The notes beneath the pieces are model-generated. The model made no database searches, was not told the DNA's origin, and saw only the letters and a list, made by a program, of their open reading frames with translations. Positions 1 through 11,385 of a stretch of DNA of 64,000 bases are shown here, in pieces. The number at the start of each line of letters is the position of its first letter. The first letter of the stretch is position 1. A program made the position numbers and the translations under genes. This DNA comes from Lactuca virosa (Eukaryota; Streptophyta; Magnoliopsida; Asterales; Asteraceae), in the NCBI GenBank assembly GCA_928212115.1, contig CAKMRJ010005523.1:145248337-145312336 (forward strand), in the 5' to 3' direction.

Positions 1-104
1 TATCAGGTTCTAACTGAGTGTTTTGTGGGATTATAGCCGGAGGATTACCGGAGCAGCAGTCAGACAGTTGCCGAGCAGTTTTCCCCACAGTCAGCTTTTA
101 CGAG

Positions 105-690
105 GTGAGTTTACCTTCCAGTAGCGGTGGGTCTACGGCCACAATGTCGGCCCACCAGTAGGAGTCGTATATTTGATGATTGTCTTTGTGATATTCATCT
201 AGGTTTGCTACTACCTGATATGTTATGTGCTAGTATGATATGATGTTATATGCCAGTAGCAGTAGGGGAGATAGTCCCTAAGATCTCTAGTCGATAGGGC
301 CAAAGAGGGGTAGTCATACACAGTCATACTAGATAGAATATGATTATGTGATACATGTTAGGTGGTAGTGTAGAGGGGTGAAATAGTCCCCAATATCCGG
401 TCGACAGGACCAAAGGGGAGGCCAGCACCCAGATATGCTAGGCAGTATCCGGTCGACAGGACCGAAGGGGAGGCTGACACTCAGATATGCTAGGCAGTAT
501 ACGGTCGACAGGTCCGAAGGGGAGGCCACCACCGAGATATGCTAGGCATTACCCGGTCGACAGGGGCGAAGGGGTAGGTCGGGCACCCAGATATGCTTGA
601 CAGAATATGCATGTTATGTGATTTTATGGTATGTGGTACGATGGGGGAGATCACTAAGCTTTGTGCTTATAGTTTTCAGTTTTGTTTCAG
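105..690 (+). other. Intron-like interval in LTR A
   Basis: CGAG/GTGAGT at 101-110 looks like a 5' splice site and TTTGTTTCAG/GTAC at 681-694 like a 3' splice site with a pyrimidine-rich lead. Elements C and G have the same pair at equivalent places. Splicing itself is inference. Confidence 0.45.
397..604 (+). repeat. Tandem array in LTR A, 52-bp period
   Basis: Four units start near 397, 449, 501 and 553. Each carries a variant of GGTCGACAGGACC, whose ends GGTC and GACC are inverted repeats, followed by AGATATGCTAGGCA. A more degenerate unit may precede at about 287. The array lies inside the intron-like interval 105-690. Confidence 0.85.
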
Positions 691-954
691 GTACTTCTTC
701 ATCGGGGAAGGAGCCGCGCGGTAGCTGCACATCATACACACACCCCAGATTCCGCACTATGAGTTTCCTTGGGATTGTGCTCTGACATTATCAATATTTA
801 TGATTTGGGATTTTCAGACATTATACATAGTTTTAGATGTTATGATTTGACAATGTTTTTCCTCAGAATGTTTTAATTAAAGTAATTTATAAAAATGAAA
901 TTTTTGGGTGTGAAAATTGGGCTGTTACATATTTCGTGTGCAAGATACTAGAGC

Positions 955-3900
955 TTGATTTTGCAATACTTTTACAACAAGGAAGGGATTTTGGTACCCA
1001 CTGATGAGGACAAAGTTGTTTTTCAATCGTATCACTATCCGAAGGAAGTTCCAGATAGTGCTGAGGATTTTCCATTTGTTGCTCGTATTCCTGATGCTAT
1101 GCTCAAAAGAGTTGATCCTTCGAATTCAGTCTTAGTGGCATATTTGCAAACTGTTGATTCTACTGTTCCAACTGGGAAATTGTTGCCAAGGGAAGAAAAT
1201 AAATCTAAACGATCGAAGAAGCATGAACCGGATTCTTCTGAAAAGCACACCAAGGATTCGCAATCTTTGAAATCTCCAAAGAAGAAGCCAGTTACAGTTG
1301 AAGAGTCTGTGGTTCAAGAAGTGTCAATTGCAGAGACTCAAATAATTAAACCTGTTGTTCCTGAGTCTCAAGAGAAAGTGGTTATTCCTTCGAAGACTGG
1401 TATGTTTCGAAGAATCAAAAAGATGCCTTCGCATCTATGTAAGTCTCCAACATCTCATGTAGTACGAAAGCCTCAGGTTACTCATCAGGGTGTTTTGTTT
1501 CGAGAAATGCCAGCGCCTGTTTCTCCTTCATCAAAGAAGCGAAGGGCTACAGATATGGCAAAACACATATTTAAGAAGAAGAAGAAGAAGACACGAAAGC
1601 TTATGCTTTCAATTGAGTCTACAGAAGATGATGATGAAAGAATTCCTGAAACACCAGACGTCACTCTTCATGTACAAAGTTCAACTCCTGAGCAGACAGT
1701 CGTCATACCACCCGAAGATTCGGTTGCCAAATCAGTTTCTGAGGAGGTACGAACTTCAGGCATCCCTGCAAACGTATCTGATACGGATGCAAATGTCAAT
1801 ATGGGTGACGGAGATGCGAAGAATGAAGCTCAAGGTCAATATACTTCTGCTCCCTTCGAAAGTATTGTTTCTTTACCACAATCCACTATTCCCAGTACAT
1901 CAACCACTGATTCCCCTACCTTCGAAAATATTATCAATCAACCATTCACTTCTATTTTTTCTTCTCAATCCACTGACACACCCAAATCGAATGCGACTGT
2001 TCAAGAAACCATGTTTTTGGAGACAGAAACTGATACTGAGGGGTTTGGAGGCATGTTTGAGGAATTGGAGTTTCATGAAGACGAAGAGGCGTTTCCAGAT
2101 CATATGCTGATGACCATGAAGCAATTTAAACTTCTGAATCAGAAGTTGAATTCTATAATTCAATCTCAAGCTGATCTGGGGAGTGGTTCGTCTGTTTCAA
2201 ATTTGGAGGTTGAGTCTATGTTGAAATTGTTCGAAGCCAGAGTTATGAGTAAAGTATATGGGATACTTACAGACTCTGAATCACGAATTTTGGAGAAGGT
2301 TGATCATAGTGATCAAAATAATGAACTAAGGATCAATTCTCAAAATTCGAAGTTTGCTAGTGATGTGAAAGAATTGAAGAATGTCACAAGGGAAAGGCAT
2401 GTTCTCTTTGTTCAAGAAGTGAAGAAAGTGAGGGAAGATGTAAATTTGCAAATTCGTGAACTCCGCGAAGATATGCAAAAAGAGATTGCAAATGTTCAAC
2501 AAGATTATGCATCTCTGAATCAGAAGGTTGATATTATTTGTGACGCAGTGTCAAATTATATGAAAGTTTGACTCCTCAAATTACTCAACTTTCAACAAAC
2601 GAAAATGCCAACTTTTTGGAAGTGATTACTTTGTTAAAGGAGATAAAAGATCTATCAGTCCAGCCGGTTTCTTCTTCCCTGATTACTCCTGAATTTTTAT
2701 CTAAAAAATTCTTACAATTCGAAGCACTTCTCAACAAGCAACTTGCTCCTATATTTCGCATTACAAGCCTTCTTCCAACAACATATGCCCCACCTATTTT
2801 CACAGGGGTGCAAGGGGGAGAAAGAAAAACTGGTGGGTCGAAGGTAAGTAATGATGATGCGAAAGTTGTAGGAACAGTATTTTCTTCAAAGATCCCAACA
2901 ACAAAGCCAGTTATAGTTTCTGCTGGGCTGGTTACTTCAACAGTCGTTACAACGATGCCTATTACAAGACCTATTTCGAAAGGAATTGTGATTGGTAAAT
3001 CTATGGAGACTGGTGAGAGTGGTTCGAAACAAAAAGAGATAATTGATAATTCAGCCTTGAAAGATAAAGGGAAATCGATTGTTGTGGAAAAGTCGAAAGA
3101 AGAAAAGAAGGCTGAAGCAGAAGCTGAAATCGAAAAACTGAGGTTGATTCAAAGCATTATGACTCAGCGTGCTAGTGATCCGAAGGGAATGGACAAAGGT
3201 GATCCATCCAAACACTACAATTATGAAACAATTGAGGCCAAGGTAGCGTATAATCACATGTATTCGTTTGAGAAGAAACCAAAACAAAGTTATTTGGTGA
3301 CGAATACTGATGCAAGCCAGGTGGATTTTCCAATAAACGAAATGATGTTCATCATGCCTCAGTTCAAAGCAGAAGGAAATTTTAAAGAAAAGGATGAAGG
3401 TACACACATGAAAATTCGATTTCATACTGTTCTTGCAAAAGCCCCTGAGGAAGTTTGGTCTTTGATAAAGATCAAGAAAGTTATAAGTGTGAAAAAGGAT
3501 GTGGTGTTCGAAAACACAGTCCAGAACATCAAATATGTGGTTGCCAGGGCAAATGGAAATATTTGCGAATTTACAATTGCAGATTTTCCATTAATGAACT
3601 TGTATGATCTTATACAAGTTGCATTGATTTTGAAAGATAAATCATTTTCGTATCTTCAAAACACTGAACCGGATGAATTCAAGCTTGGGGTTGCTCACAT
3701 CAAGATTTTCATCGAAAATTATTATGAGTGCTTGGCACTAACAGATGTGGAGTTAGCTACAGCTAAAGGAATGTAAATAAAAGCACCAATGGCTCCTACG
3801 AAGACTCAAGCAGATTTGAAAAAGTATGATGATGGTGAAATCTGTTTGAAGCGTTTTGGAATGGTCTTCGCAGGAAAAGACAAAGCTGGAAAAGCTAAAC

Positions 3901-4085
3901 GATTCTTATTCCAAGCATGCGAAGTGGAGAGGTACTCAACGTCTCAATATACGAACTTAATTGTTCGTATGAATCATTGTAGGAAGAATAATGAAGGAGA
4001 TAAGAAAGAGCTGAAGAAGATAATCTCCTGGTACATGGAGATTCATAGAGTGTTACTGTATTCCATCATGCTTCTTACAAATTAA
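955..4085 (+). pseudogene. Additional ORF of element B, broken into three pieces
   Basis: Three consecutive open pieces look like one former protein of about 1040 residues: 955-2571, 2568-3776 (shifted frame, 4-nt overlap) and 3789-4085 (same frame as the second, after a TAA at 3774-3776). A TAG at 949-951 and the LTR A junction at 930 cut off the N-terminus, and there is no credible ATG at 955. The product is Lys/Glu/Ser-rich, has basic patches (KKKKKK around 1580), and carries a predicted coiled-coil around 2300-2560 with heptad Leu/Val. I see no enzymatic motif, zinc finger or obvious membrane helix. By position it matches the envelope-like or additional ORF found downstream of pol in plant LTR elements; its function is unknown. 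Confidence 0.6.
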
Positions 4086-4116
4086 GGATTTCGACTATGA
4101 TTACAAAATAGGAGAT

Positions 4117-5115
4117 TGTAAGGGTCGAATTGTTGTAATTAGTCGAAATGTATTTTGAACTCTTCGAATGTTTTGTAATCTATTTTACTGAGGCACTTTT
4201 ATTCGAAGCCTAAGTGTCTATGCCTTAGTATATTTTTTTGTACGCTTTCAGTTCCCTATAAATAGGGATATTTACTAGAGTTAAAAAAGTTTGTTTTTAC
4301 AGACCTGACTTTGTACTCTGTAAACATTCGAAAGCGTAATAGAGCTGAAACAAGATCATATTTACATCTGGTGTTCAATCTCGCATTCATAATTGATTTC
4401 ATACTCCGATTCGTTTTATACTTGATTCTTTGATTCATCATATACCTAGCATGTTTGATTTGATGTTAGATTGCTTTAATGTCGTATTCTGTGTAGTTAA
4501 TGACCATTAATCTTCATGAATCTGAATACCTAGTAATATAGTGAACATTAGGTTATTAGAGATAAGATCGAACCAGTCTTAGAAAAGTAAATAAATTATT
4601 AAATTAGGCTGTGCTAGAGAACTCATGTTATAACCATAATTTGTGTTTGTTAACCCAATCCTACATAGCTGCAATATTATTCAACAATTGATTTCGTGTT
4701 AAATTATGTGTGAACATACATATATCTACATGAATTAATTGATATTAGTAAATTTAGAACTAAATTGCTGATAATGTTTTAATTGGTAACCAACAAGAGT
4801 AGTCATAATTAATTTATAAACCATTGAGGGAAAGTGGATTCGAACTAACAGAAGTGTTTTGTTTATTGATTGAATTTGTGTTAAGAATTAAGTTCGTCTA
4901 AACTTGCAAAATTAGATAAAAACCAATACTTTGTTAGAAATTTAGGTTAACTTAGTAGTAGGTAAATTAATTAGTTAAAACCGTTCCCTGTGATCGACAC
5001 CCGACTTACCCAAACTATTCTATAATTCAACTAGGTACAGTGCCTAGATGCATTTTAGTTAGTTAAGTTAGTTAGGTTAACAATTTCAAATTAGTAGGTA
5101 CTTTTGTGCACATCA
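4117..5115 (+). repeat. 3' LTR of element B
   Basis: It starts TGTAAGGG right after the purine tract GGAGAT. It carries a TATA box (TATAAATA, 4257-4264) and ends in GTGCACATCA. The segment near 4985-5010, CCCTGTGATCGACACCCGAC, is a motif seen near the 3' ends of several plant LTR families. The exact right border is uncertain by a few bases. Confidence 0.55.
4257..4264 (+). promoter_or_regulatory. TATA box of LTR B
   Basis: CCCTATAAATAGGG is a strong plant TATA context, itself palindromic, about 140 bp into the LTR. Confidence 0.6.
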
Positions 5116-5585
5116 GTTATACTGATATTTGAGATTTGTTTAACTTGCTATGTGTATGCTTTTAAAATTGTATACGGTTAGGAGCTTATAGCCTCAGAAT
5201 GATCGATTTGGCCTTATTTCCTGTTCCTTGTTTGGTTGTAGTCCTAGGGTAGAATCTTTTATTCAAAAGTCTATTTGTTCCTTTTCTGTGTATAATTTGC
5301 ATGCATAAAGGCAACCTGTCATGATTGGTTTGATTGATATGAGTAGAGTAAATCTTAGGACAGCCTGAGATTTGATGTATGCAGTAGTTTGTGAGATATG
5401 GTTTAGTTTTGGAACGAATTGGAGTTATTAGGTAAAGCATTAGGGAAAGGTACAGGTAGGTGTGGAAGGTAGTATTAGGACCGTACTACTGAAAGCACAG
5501 GACCTGTACCCGAACCAATGTTAGATCTGACAAATCTAAGGAGGACTGGTGTGGGAAGATCCCCTATATATATGTCCTGATTATT
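5116..5585 (+). other. Untranslated leader of element C (partial)
   Basis: This 470-bp stretch has no gene. The 5220-5260 segment matches the leader of E, so it is the remaining part of C's 5' untranslated region just before the gag ATG at 5586. Confidence 0.55.
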
Positions 5586-6765
5586 ATGGTTTATGACATT
5601 TCAGTTCAGCATGGTGGTGACACGATTTGGGACAGGGGATCAGGATGGAGATCCAGATCGGGCAGCGGTTCAGAGCCCATGGATGAGAGGTTGCGCGAGA
5701 TCATTGCAGCAGAGGTTACGAAGGGCATCCTTGACGCTACCCCAGTGATCTTTGGGACGGTCAAGGAGGGTATTATAGAGATCATGGAGGAGAGGCTCAG
5801 GTCATTCAGAGCCGAGATTGCTGCGGGCCAGATCGGGGCCCGAACTCCCTCATTTCGGGAGTTCAAGGCGTGTGGAGCGCCAGAGTTTTTTTGGGGTCAG
5901 GGACATGGAAAACGCCCAGCGCACGATTTCTTGCCCTGAAGCGGCGAAGGTGGGTTTTGCTTCCTGTATGTTGAGGGACAGAGCCCGAGATTAGTAGGGA
6001 GAGGTGACCAGCCAGGTGGGAGCAGCCGATGTGGCTGAGATGACCTGGGCCGAGTTTGTTCGGCGATTTGACTTGGAGTTTTCACCAGCTATTCAGGTGC
6101 AACGACTTGTGAGGGAGTTTCATGACCTTCAGCAGACTATCGAGACGGTGGCGGAGATCATCGCCAAGTTTCGGGAACGAGCTTTGTTGATTCCGTAATA
6201 TGCTACTAACGAGGACATGAGGAGGACGAGGTATCATTCCATGCTGAGGGATGATATCTGGGAGTTTGTGAGCTTCACAGGGTGCAAAACCCTAAACAAG
6301 ATGGTGGAGAAGGCCCATGAGCGGGAGACGTAGTTAGACTTCCGCACCAAGCGGAAGCCGGAGTAGGCACATGCAGCAGTGGGTCAGGCTAAGAAGCCTA
6401 AGACTTCGGACGCTTCCAGCAGGGGTCAGCAGGGTCGGGGCCGGTGTGCCAAGTGCGGGAGATTTCACAGTGGGGTTTGTCGAACAGCCGGGATACCAGG
6501 ATGAGTACTCTTGTGGTCAGCAGGGCCACTTGAGCAGGAATTGCCCCAAGAAGGGCTTGATATGTTTTCACTGCAACCGGGACGGGACATAAAAAGGCCG
6601 ACTGTCCGAGGTTGCAGGGAGGGGGAGGAGAAGTGGCGGTGCCTGCACCCGCCACTCTGAGGATCACTGATGGCCGCCCTGCTAAGGCGGATGCTCCGAC
6701 GGTGAAGAGTCGTGCATTTCAGCTGACTACCGAGGAGGCTCGGGTAGCGCCAGACGTTGTGACTG
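5586..6765 (+). pseudogene. gag: gag of element C, heavily broken
   Basis: The frame opens at ATG 5586 with the acidic N-terminal region of this Gypsy group (PVIFGTVKEGI near residue 58). It is lost at 5937-5939. The capsid region resumes at 6004-6198 (WAEFVRRF, ETVAEIIAKFRERALL), then a TAA follows at 6196-6198 with further stops near 6331 and 6364. Two CCHC zinc-knuckle remnants lie at about 6500-6590 (CGQQGHLSRNC, then CFHCNRDG). Known role of the family: the capsid/nucleocapsid precursor that packages element RNA in cytoplasmic particles. At least three stops and two frame changes rule out a full product. The end chosen is the donor-like site at 6766. Confidence 0.75.
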
Positions 6766-6830
6766 GTACGTGTCTATTATTCTATGTTCTTATTAATTTT
6801 ATGACTTATGTGTACTATATGCTTGTATAG
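6766..6830 (+). other. Possible 65-bp intron between gag and protease of C
   Basis: The interval starts GTACGT, is AT-rich and ends TTGTATAG. Its removal would keep the reading frame across the gag-protease border, where related copies such as E (about 38009) read straight through with no insert. At 65 bp it is at the lower limit for plant introns, so a random insertion is the alternative. Confidence 0.45.
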
Positions 6831-7331
6831 GGACCTTTTTGGTCAATGGTATGTCTGCTCATGTCTTGTTTGATTCGGGTGCTACCCGATCGTTCGTGTC
6901 GCTTGCGCTTAGCACGAAGTTCTGGGATGCGCCGAGAACTTTGGATTCCCCGCTCGAGGTGGAGATTGCAGATGACTGCACTGTGAGTGCTGTGAGGGTG
7001 TATTAGGATTGCGTCCTGAATGTGTTGGGTGAGAGGTTTCGCGTGGATCTAGTTTTTGATACAGTTGCGAGGGCTGAAGGTGATTGTAGGGATGGACTGG
7101 TTGGGGGCCAATGGGGCCATGATTGATTGCGAGCGCCAGTTGATTAGGGTTCGAACCCCAAGTGCGGGAGAACTGGTTATCCATGGTGATAGGGCCTCGC
7201 AGGGGCCGACTCGCAGTTCGGCTGCGAGGGCTAGGAGGTTTCTGCAGCAGGGATGTATGGGATTTCTGGCTTATATCTCAGACATGAGGGTAGATACCAC
7301 GATAGATGTGGGCAGTGTGCCGGTTGTATAG
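6831..7331 (+). pseudogene. pro: Aspartic protease region of element C
   Basis: The LFDSGATRS active-site motif (Asp-Ser-Gly) is read at about 6866-6892. The second conserved strand VIVGMDWLGANGA follows in another frame at 7080-7120. There is an in-frame TAG near 7001, a frame change near 7055 and a TAG at 7329-7331. Family role: cleaves the Gag-Pol polyprotein. It lies between gag and RT, as expected for chromoviruses. Confidence 0.7.
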
Positions 7332-8806
7332 GATTTTCGAGATGTTTTCCCCGAGGAGTTACCGGGAGTGCCTCTGGAGAGGCAGGTGGAGTTTCACATC
7401 GACTTGGTGGTGCCGCTTCGATAGTAAAGGAACCATATCGATTGGCACCACCTGAGATGCAGGAGCTATCTACGCAACTTCAAGAGCTGTTAGACCAAGG
7501 GTTCATCTGTCCAAGTAGTTCCCCGTGGGGAGCACCGATCCTTTTCGTGAAAAAGAAGGATGGATCACACATGATGTGCATCGATTATAGGGAACTGAAC
7601 AAACTAACAGTGAAGAACTGTTATCCGTTGCCAAAGATCGATGATTTGTTTGATCAAATGCAGGGTGTGTATTGGTTTTCCAAGATTGATCTTCGGTCAG
7701 GATACCATCAGATGAGGATTCGGGATGAGGATATACCGAATATGGCTTTCAGGACTCGGTATGGGCCTTATGAGTTTGTGGTGATGCTGTTTGGGCTCAC
7801 CAATGCCCCAACAACGTTCATGGATCTCATGAATAGGGTGTGTCGACCGATGCTAGATCGGTCGGTGATCGTTTTTATTGATGATATCCTGGTCTACTTT
7901 AAGACTAAGGAGCAGCACGAGCAACATTTGAGGGAGGTATTGTGGACTCTGAGGGCGGAGAGGCTGTATGCCAAATTCTCCAAGTGTGATTTTTGGCTGC
8001 GGGAGGTACAGTGTTTGGGGCATATCATCAATCAGGAGGGCATTTCGATTGATCCAGCCAAGGTTGAGGCTGTAATGCGATGGGAAGTACCGAAGAACGC
8101 ATCAGAGATTCGTAGCTTCTTGGGTTTAGCGGGCTATTATCGGATATTTATCCAGGATTTCTCCAAGATTGTTGTGCCATTGACCCGCTTGACCAAGAAG
8201 AATGTGACCTTCCGGTGGGGCACGGATCAACAGACGGCTTTTGAGACCCTGAGGCGAAGGTTATGCGAGGCCCCGATCCTTGTACTTCCTGAGGGATTGG
8301 ATGATTTGGTGGTGTACTGCGACGCATCAATTTCAAGGTTGGGTGCAGTACTGATGCAGAGGGGGCACGTGATAGCTTACACCTCGAGGCAGTTGAAGCC
8401 TCATGAGACGAATTACCCCACTCACGACCTGGAACTGGGGGTGATGGTGTTCGCCCTCAAGATTTGGAGGCATTACTTATATGGAGTGAGGTGCACCATC
8501 TATACCGATCACAAGAGTCTGAAGTATTTGATGGATCAGCAGAACCTGAATATGCGACAGAGGAGGTGGCTGGATGTAGTGAAGGATTATGATTGTGAGA
8601 TCCTATACCACCCAGGGAAGGCCAGACGATGCGTTGAGCCGCAAGACGGCGGGGTCCCCGATTGGGAACATTTGTATGAGGATGACGATGATTTCTCCTT
8701 TGTTGGATATGATCAAAGAGGCTCAGGTCGAGGGGGTGAAGAAGGAGAATTGGAAGATAGAGCAGATTCGGGGGCAGTATCCTTTACGGATAGCCGTGGT
8801 CTTTTG
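7332..8806 (+). pseudogene. pol: Reverse transcriptase / RNase H of element C
   Basis: After a frameshift near 7413 the frame is open to about 8630. RT motifs in order: SPWGAPILFVKKKDGS, CIDYRELNKLT, YPLPKIDDLFDQM, FSKIDLRSGYHQ, FGLTNAP and the catalytic FIDD (Asp pair at 7880-7885). RNase H follows: VVYCDAS (first Asp), the DLELG glutamate region and IYTDHKSL. A frame change at about 8630 disrupts the end of RNase H (LSRK in another frame). The catalytic residues are kept, so decay is recent relative to the gag part. Family role: copies element RNA into cDNA and degrades the RNA strand. Confidence 0.85.
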
Positions 8807-8811
8807 ACGCA

Positions 8812-9811
8812 GTGTGGCCGAGTGTGGTACCGATGACTGGAGGAGTGAGGCAGAGGATATTAGAGGAGGCACACAAGTCCAAGTTCTCTATTCATCCAGG
8901 GGCTACAAAAATGTATCGAGACTTGAGACTGAGTTATTGGTGGCCCTGCACGAAGCCGGAAATCGCCTGGTTTGTGGAGCGGTGCTTGACCTGCAGGAAA
9001 GTCAAGGCCGAGCATCAGCGGCCTCATGGCAAGGTTCAGCCGCTACCCATTCCCATGTGGAAATGGGAAGAGATCACTATGGACTTCATCACGAAGTTAC
9101 CTAAGACGACAAGGGGTGTTGACGCCATATGGATGATCGTAGACAGACTGACCAAGAGTGCCCACTTCATTCCGATTTATGAGAGTATATCCGCAGAGAT
9201 GTTGGCGGATATTTATGTACGAGAAGTGGTGGCTAGGCACGGGGTGCCAGTGTCGGTAGTCTTTGACAGGGATTTCCGATTTACATCCAGGTTCTGGAAG
9301 AAGTTTCACGAGGAACTGGGTACTCAGCTACATTTTAGTACGGCGTATCACCCCCAGACTGATGGCCAGAGCGAGAGGACGATCCAGACACTCGAGGACA
9401 TGCTTCGAGCATGCGTGTTGGATTTTGGAGGTAGTTGGGACGCGTACCTCCCACTGGTAGAGTTTTCATACAATAACAGTTATCATGCCAGTATCGACCG
9501 AGCTCCATTTGAGATGTTATATGGTCGGAGGTGCAGGACCACGGTTTGTTGGGACGAGGTTGGGCACCGGGTCATGGGGAGCACTGAAGTAGTGCTCAAG
9601 ACTACCAGACTGATTTAGCAGGTGCGCGACCAGTTACGGGTCGCGCAGAGCCGTCAGAAAAGTTATGCTGACCGACGGCGATCAGATCTCGAGTTTCAGG
9701 TGGGGGATTTCGTGTTACTGAAAGTGTCGCCCTGGAAAGGGATTATCAGGTTACGGAAGAGGGGCAAGCTAGGGCCTCGGTATATAGGCCCGTTCAGGAT
9801 CTCAGGCCCGG
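8812..9811 (+). pseudogene. int: Integrase of element C
   Basis: Open from 8812 to 9618. The zinc-binding HHCC region includes HPGATKMYRDL and CLTCRKVKAEH. The catalytic core includes ITMDFITKLP (first Asp), VVFDRDFRFTS (second Asp) and DGQSERTIQTLEDML (Glu). A TAG at 9616-9618 interrupts before the C-terminal basic region (ADRRRSDLEFQVGDFVLLKVSPW). The frame then shifts near 9812 into the chromodomain part. Family role: inserts the cDNA into nuclear chromatin. Confidence 0.85.
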
Positions 9812-10143
9812 TTGGGCAAGGTGGCATATCGCTTGGATCTGCTAGAGGAGCTTAGCCAAATTCACAACACCTGCCATGTGTCTCAGCTTCGGAAGTTTTT
9901 CACTGACGAGTCCGCAGTCGTTTCGTTGGATGACATTCAGGTGGATGAGGGCCTGAACTATATCGAGAGGCCGATTGCCATCTTAGATAGAAACACGAAG
10001 GGTCTTCGGAACAAGGAGGTGAAACTGGTAAAGGTGCAATGGCAGCACCGAAGACACTCCGAATGGACTTGCGAGTCGTAGGAGGAGATGTGGGAGCATT
10101 ATCCCGATCTATTCGTAGATATGGACTTCGAGGACGAAGTCTA
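9812..10143 (+). pseudogene. Integrase C-terminus with chromodomain, element C
   Basis: The segment reads HVSQLRKFF, then YIERPIAILDRNTKGLRNK, VKLVKVQWQHR and SEWTCE, which is the chromodomain signature of chromoviral integrases, thought to guide insertion to marked chromatin. A TAG at 10079-10081 replaces a conserved position. The terminal acidic tail (DMDFEDEV) ends at a TAG at 10141-10143, just before the PPT. Confidence 0.8.
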
Positions 10144-10233
10144 GTCCAAAGTGGGGGAGAGTTGTAACACTCTAAATCAGGTATGACCTTGTAACCCTTG
10201 AAGTATTTCTATTATATCATAAGAGACCCTTAA

Positions 10234-11052
10234 GTACGTTGGGCGTACTTATGAGTACGCTGGGCGTACTTATGAGTACGCTTAGTAAACTTGGCAAGGA
10301 GGATCGCAGAGAGGCAGCACGTACGCTGGGCGTACGTTCCAGGATGTTCAAAACCTAAAATACGAACTTGAGACCTATATAAACACCCCTTAACTCTTTT
10401 GAGCCACACCCTTAACAACCTCCTTCACCTTCAAACGCCTCTGAAAACCCTAATATCATTTGTGAGTGCATTTTGAGCTTCAAGAGTACATTTTTGGTCC
10501 TTTTAGTGTTCATCCAAGAAGAATAAGTTGTCAAGGAAGTTTGGAGTGTCATTTGGTTTCAAGAATCTGCATATTGTCGACCTTGAGGAGCTTCTGGAGG
10601 TATAAAGCTTGCACCTTTCCACTTAAATCACAAGATCTAGCTAGGGTTTTCTAGTTTTGTCCCTTTGGTTGGTTTTGGACCTCCTTTTGTGAGCTAAGCA
10701 ACTCCAAAGGATGGAAATGACAGATCTGAGGTCCCTTAATCCTTTTTCAACATAAAAATGGAGTCTTGGTGGGTATTTTGACCTCATGCATGGGTTAAGA
10801 GCTTAAAAAAGGTCTTAATGAGGGTGTTGGGAGCATATGGGACATGCAAAGGCATAAAGTTGCCAACTTTATGCCTTAGGCCGTCTTAATAGGCTTAGAT
10901 CTAACTTCTGGACGTAAAAGAATCGAGTATTAAGCACTTAATGGAAAAAGTGTTTAATCTGTTAGTACGCTGGGCGTAACCCAGTGTACGCTGCTCGTAA
11001 GCCCCAGAACCCCAGTACGTTGCGCGTACCAGGATGGTACGCTAAGCGTACG
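10234..11052 (+). repeat. Dispersed GTACGC...GCGTAC palindromes in LTR C
   Basis: Near-perfect palindromes of the form GTACGYTGGGCGTAC lie at 10234-10248, 10255-10269 and 10321-10335. Variants occur at about 10965, 10985, 11015-11029 and 11037-11052. They fall in two clusters on either side of the start region. Confidence 0.85.
10376..10383 (+). promoter_or_regulatory. TATA box of LTR C
   Basis: ACCTATATAAACACCCC at 10373-10389 is a strong plant TATA context, followed by a pyrimidine-rich start region. Confidence 0.6.
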
Positions 11053-11385
11053 CATCACAGTTGGGGCTTGTATCTGTTTTGCGCTTTTGATTATTGGGCC
11101 TCATTTGGTTTTTGGACTTGGTTGCATTTTGAGAACAGTGGGCCATTTTATCTGTTTGGGCCATTGGTGTTATGATTGGTCTTATTGGGCCAAGAGGCCC
11201 ATTAATGATTTTTGGACATGGACTTTGGGGCCATTAGCAAAGAAAGGATATTTGGGCCTTCATGGAGGGACTTGGGGTTTGGGTTTTCCCTTTGATTGTG
11301 ATGTCCTAACATGGGTTAATATTATTATTCAGCACGGGAGGTTACCGACTTTTAGGAGAGCAGGTTTTGCATTCAGCAGACAGAG

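Larger units (their letters stand above)
1..929 (+). mobile_element. LTR of Gypsy element A, cut by window start
   Basis: The stretch ends in a typical Gypsy LTR end (GGGCTGTTACA at 919-929). It shares layout with the LTR of element C: a donor-like GAG/GTGAGT, then a tandem array, then TTTCAG/GTACTTC, then an AT-rich end. Directly after 929 the sequence changes to the coding remnant of element B, so A is read as inserted into B. The left part, any internal region and the left target duplication lie outside the window, so solo LTR and 3' LTR cannot be told apart. Confidence 0.75.
930..5115 (+). mobile_element. Remnant of LTR element B (3' half)
   Basis: The visible part holds a long broken ORF, a short purine tract (AATAGGAGA, 4108-4116) and an LTR-like segment. 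An extra ORF between pol and the 3' LTR is known from Sirevirus-type Copia elements and from Tat/Athila-type Gypsy elements. I cannot decide between these without gag-pol, which lies beyond insertion A. The right end is set at CATCA (5115), because sequence matching a Gypsy 5' leader follows. B is therefore inferred to be inserted in C. No target duplication could be confirmed. Confidence 0.55.
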
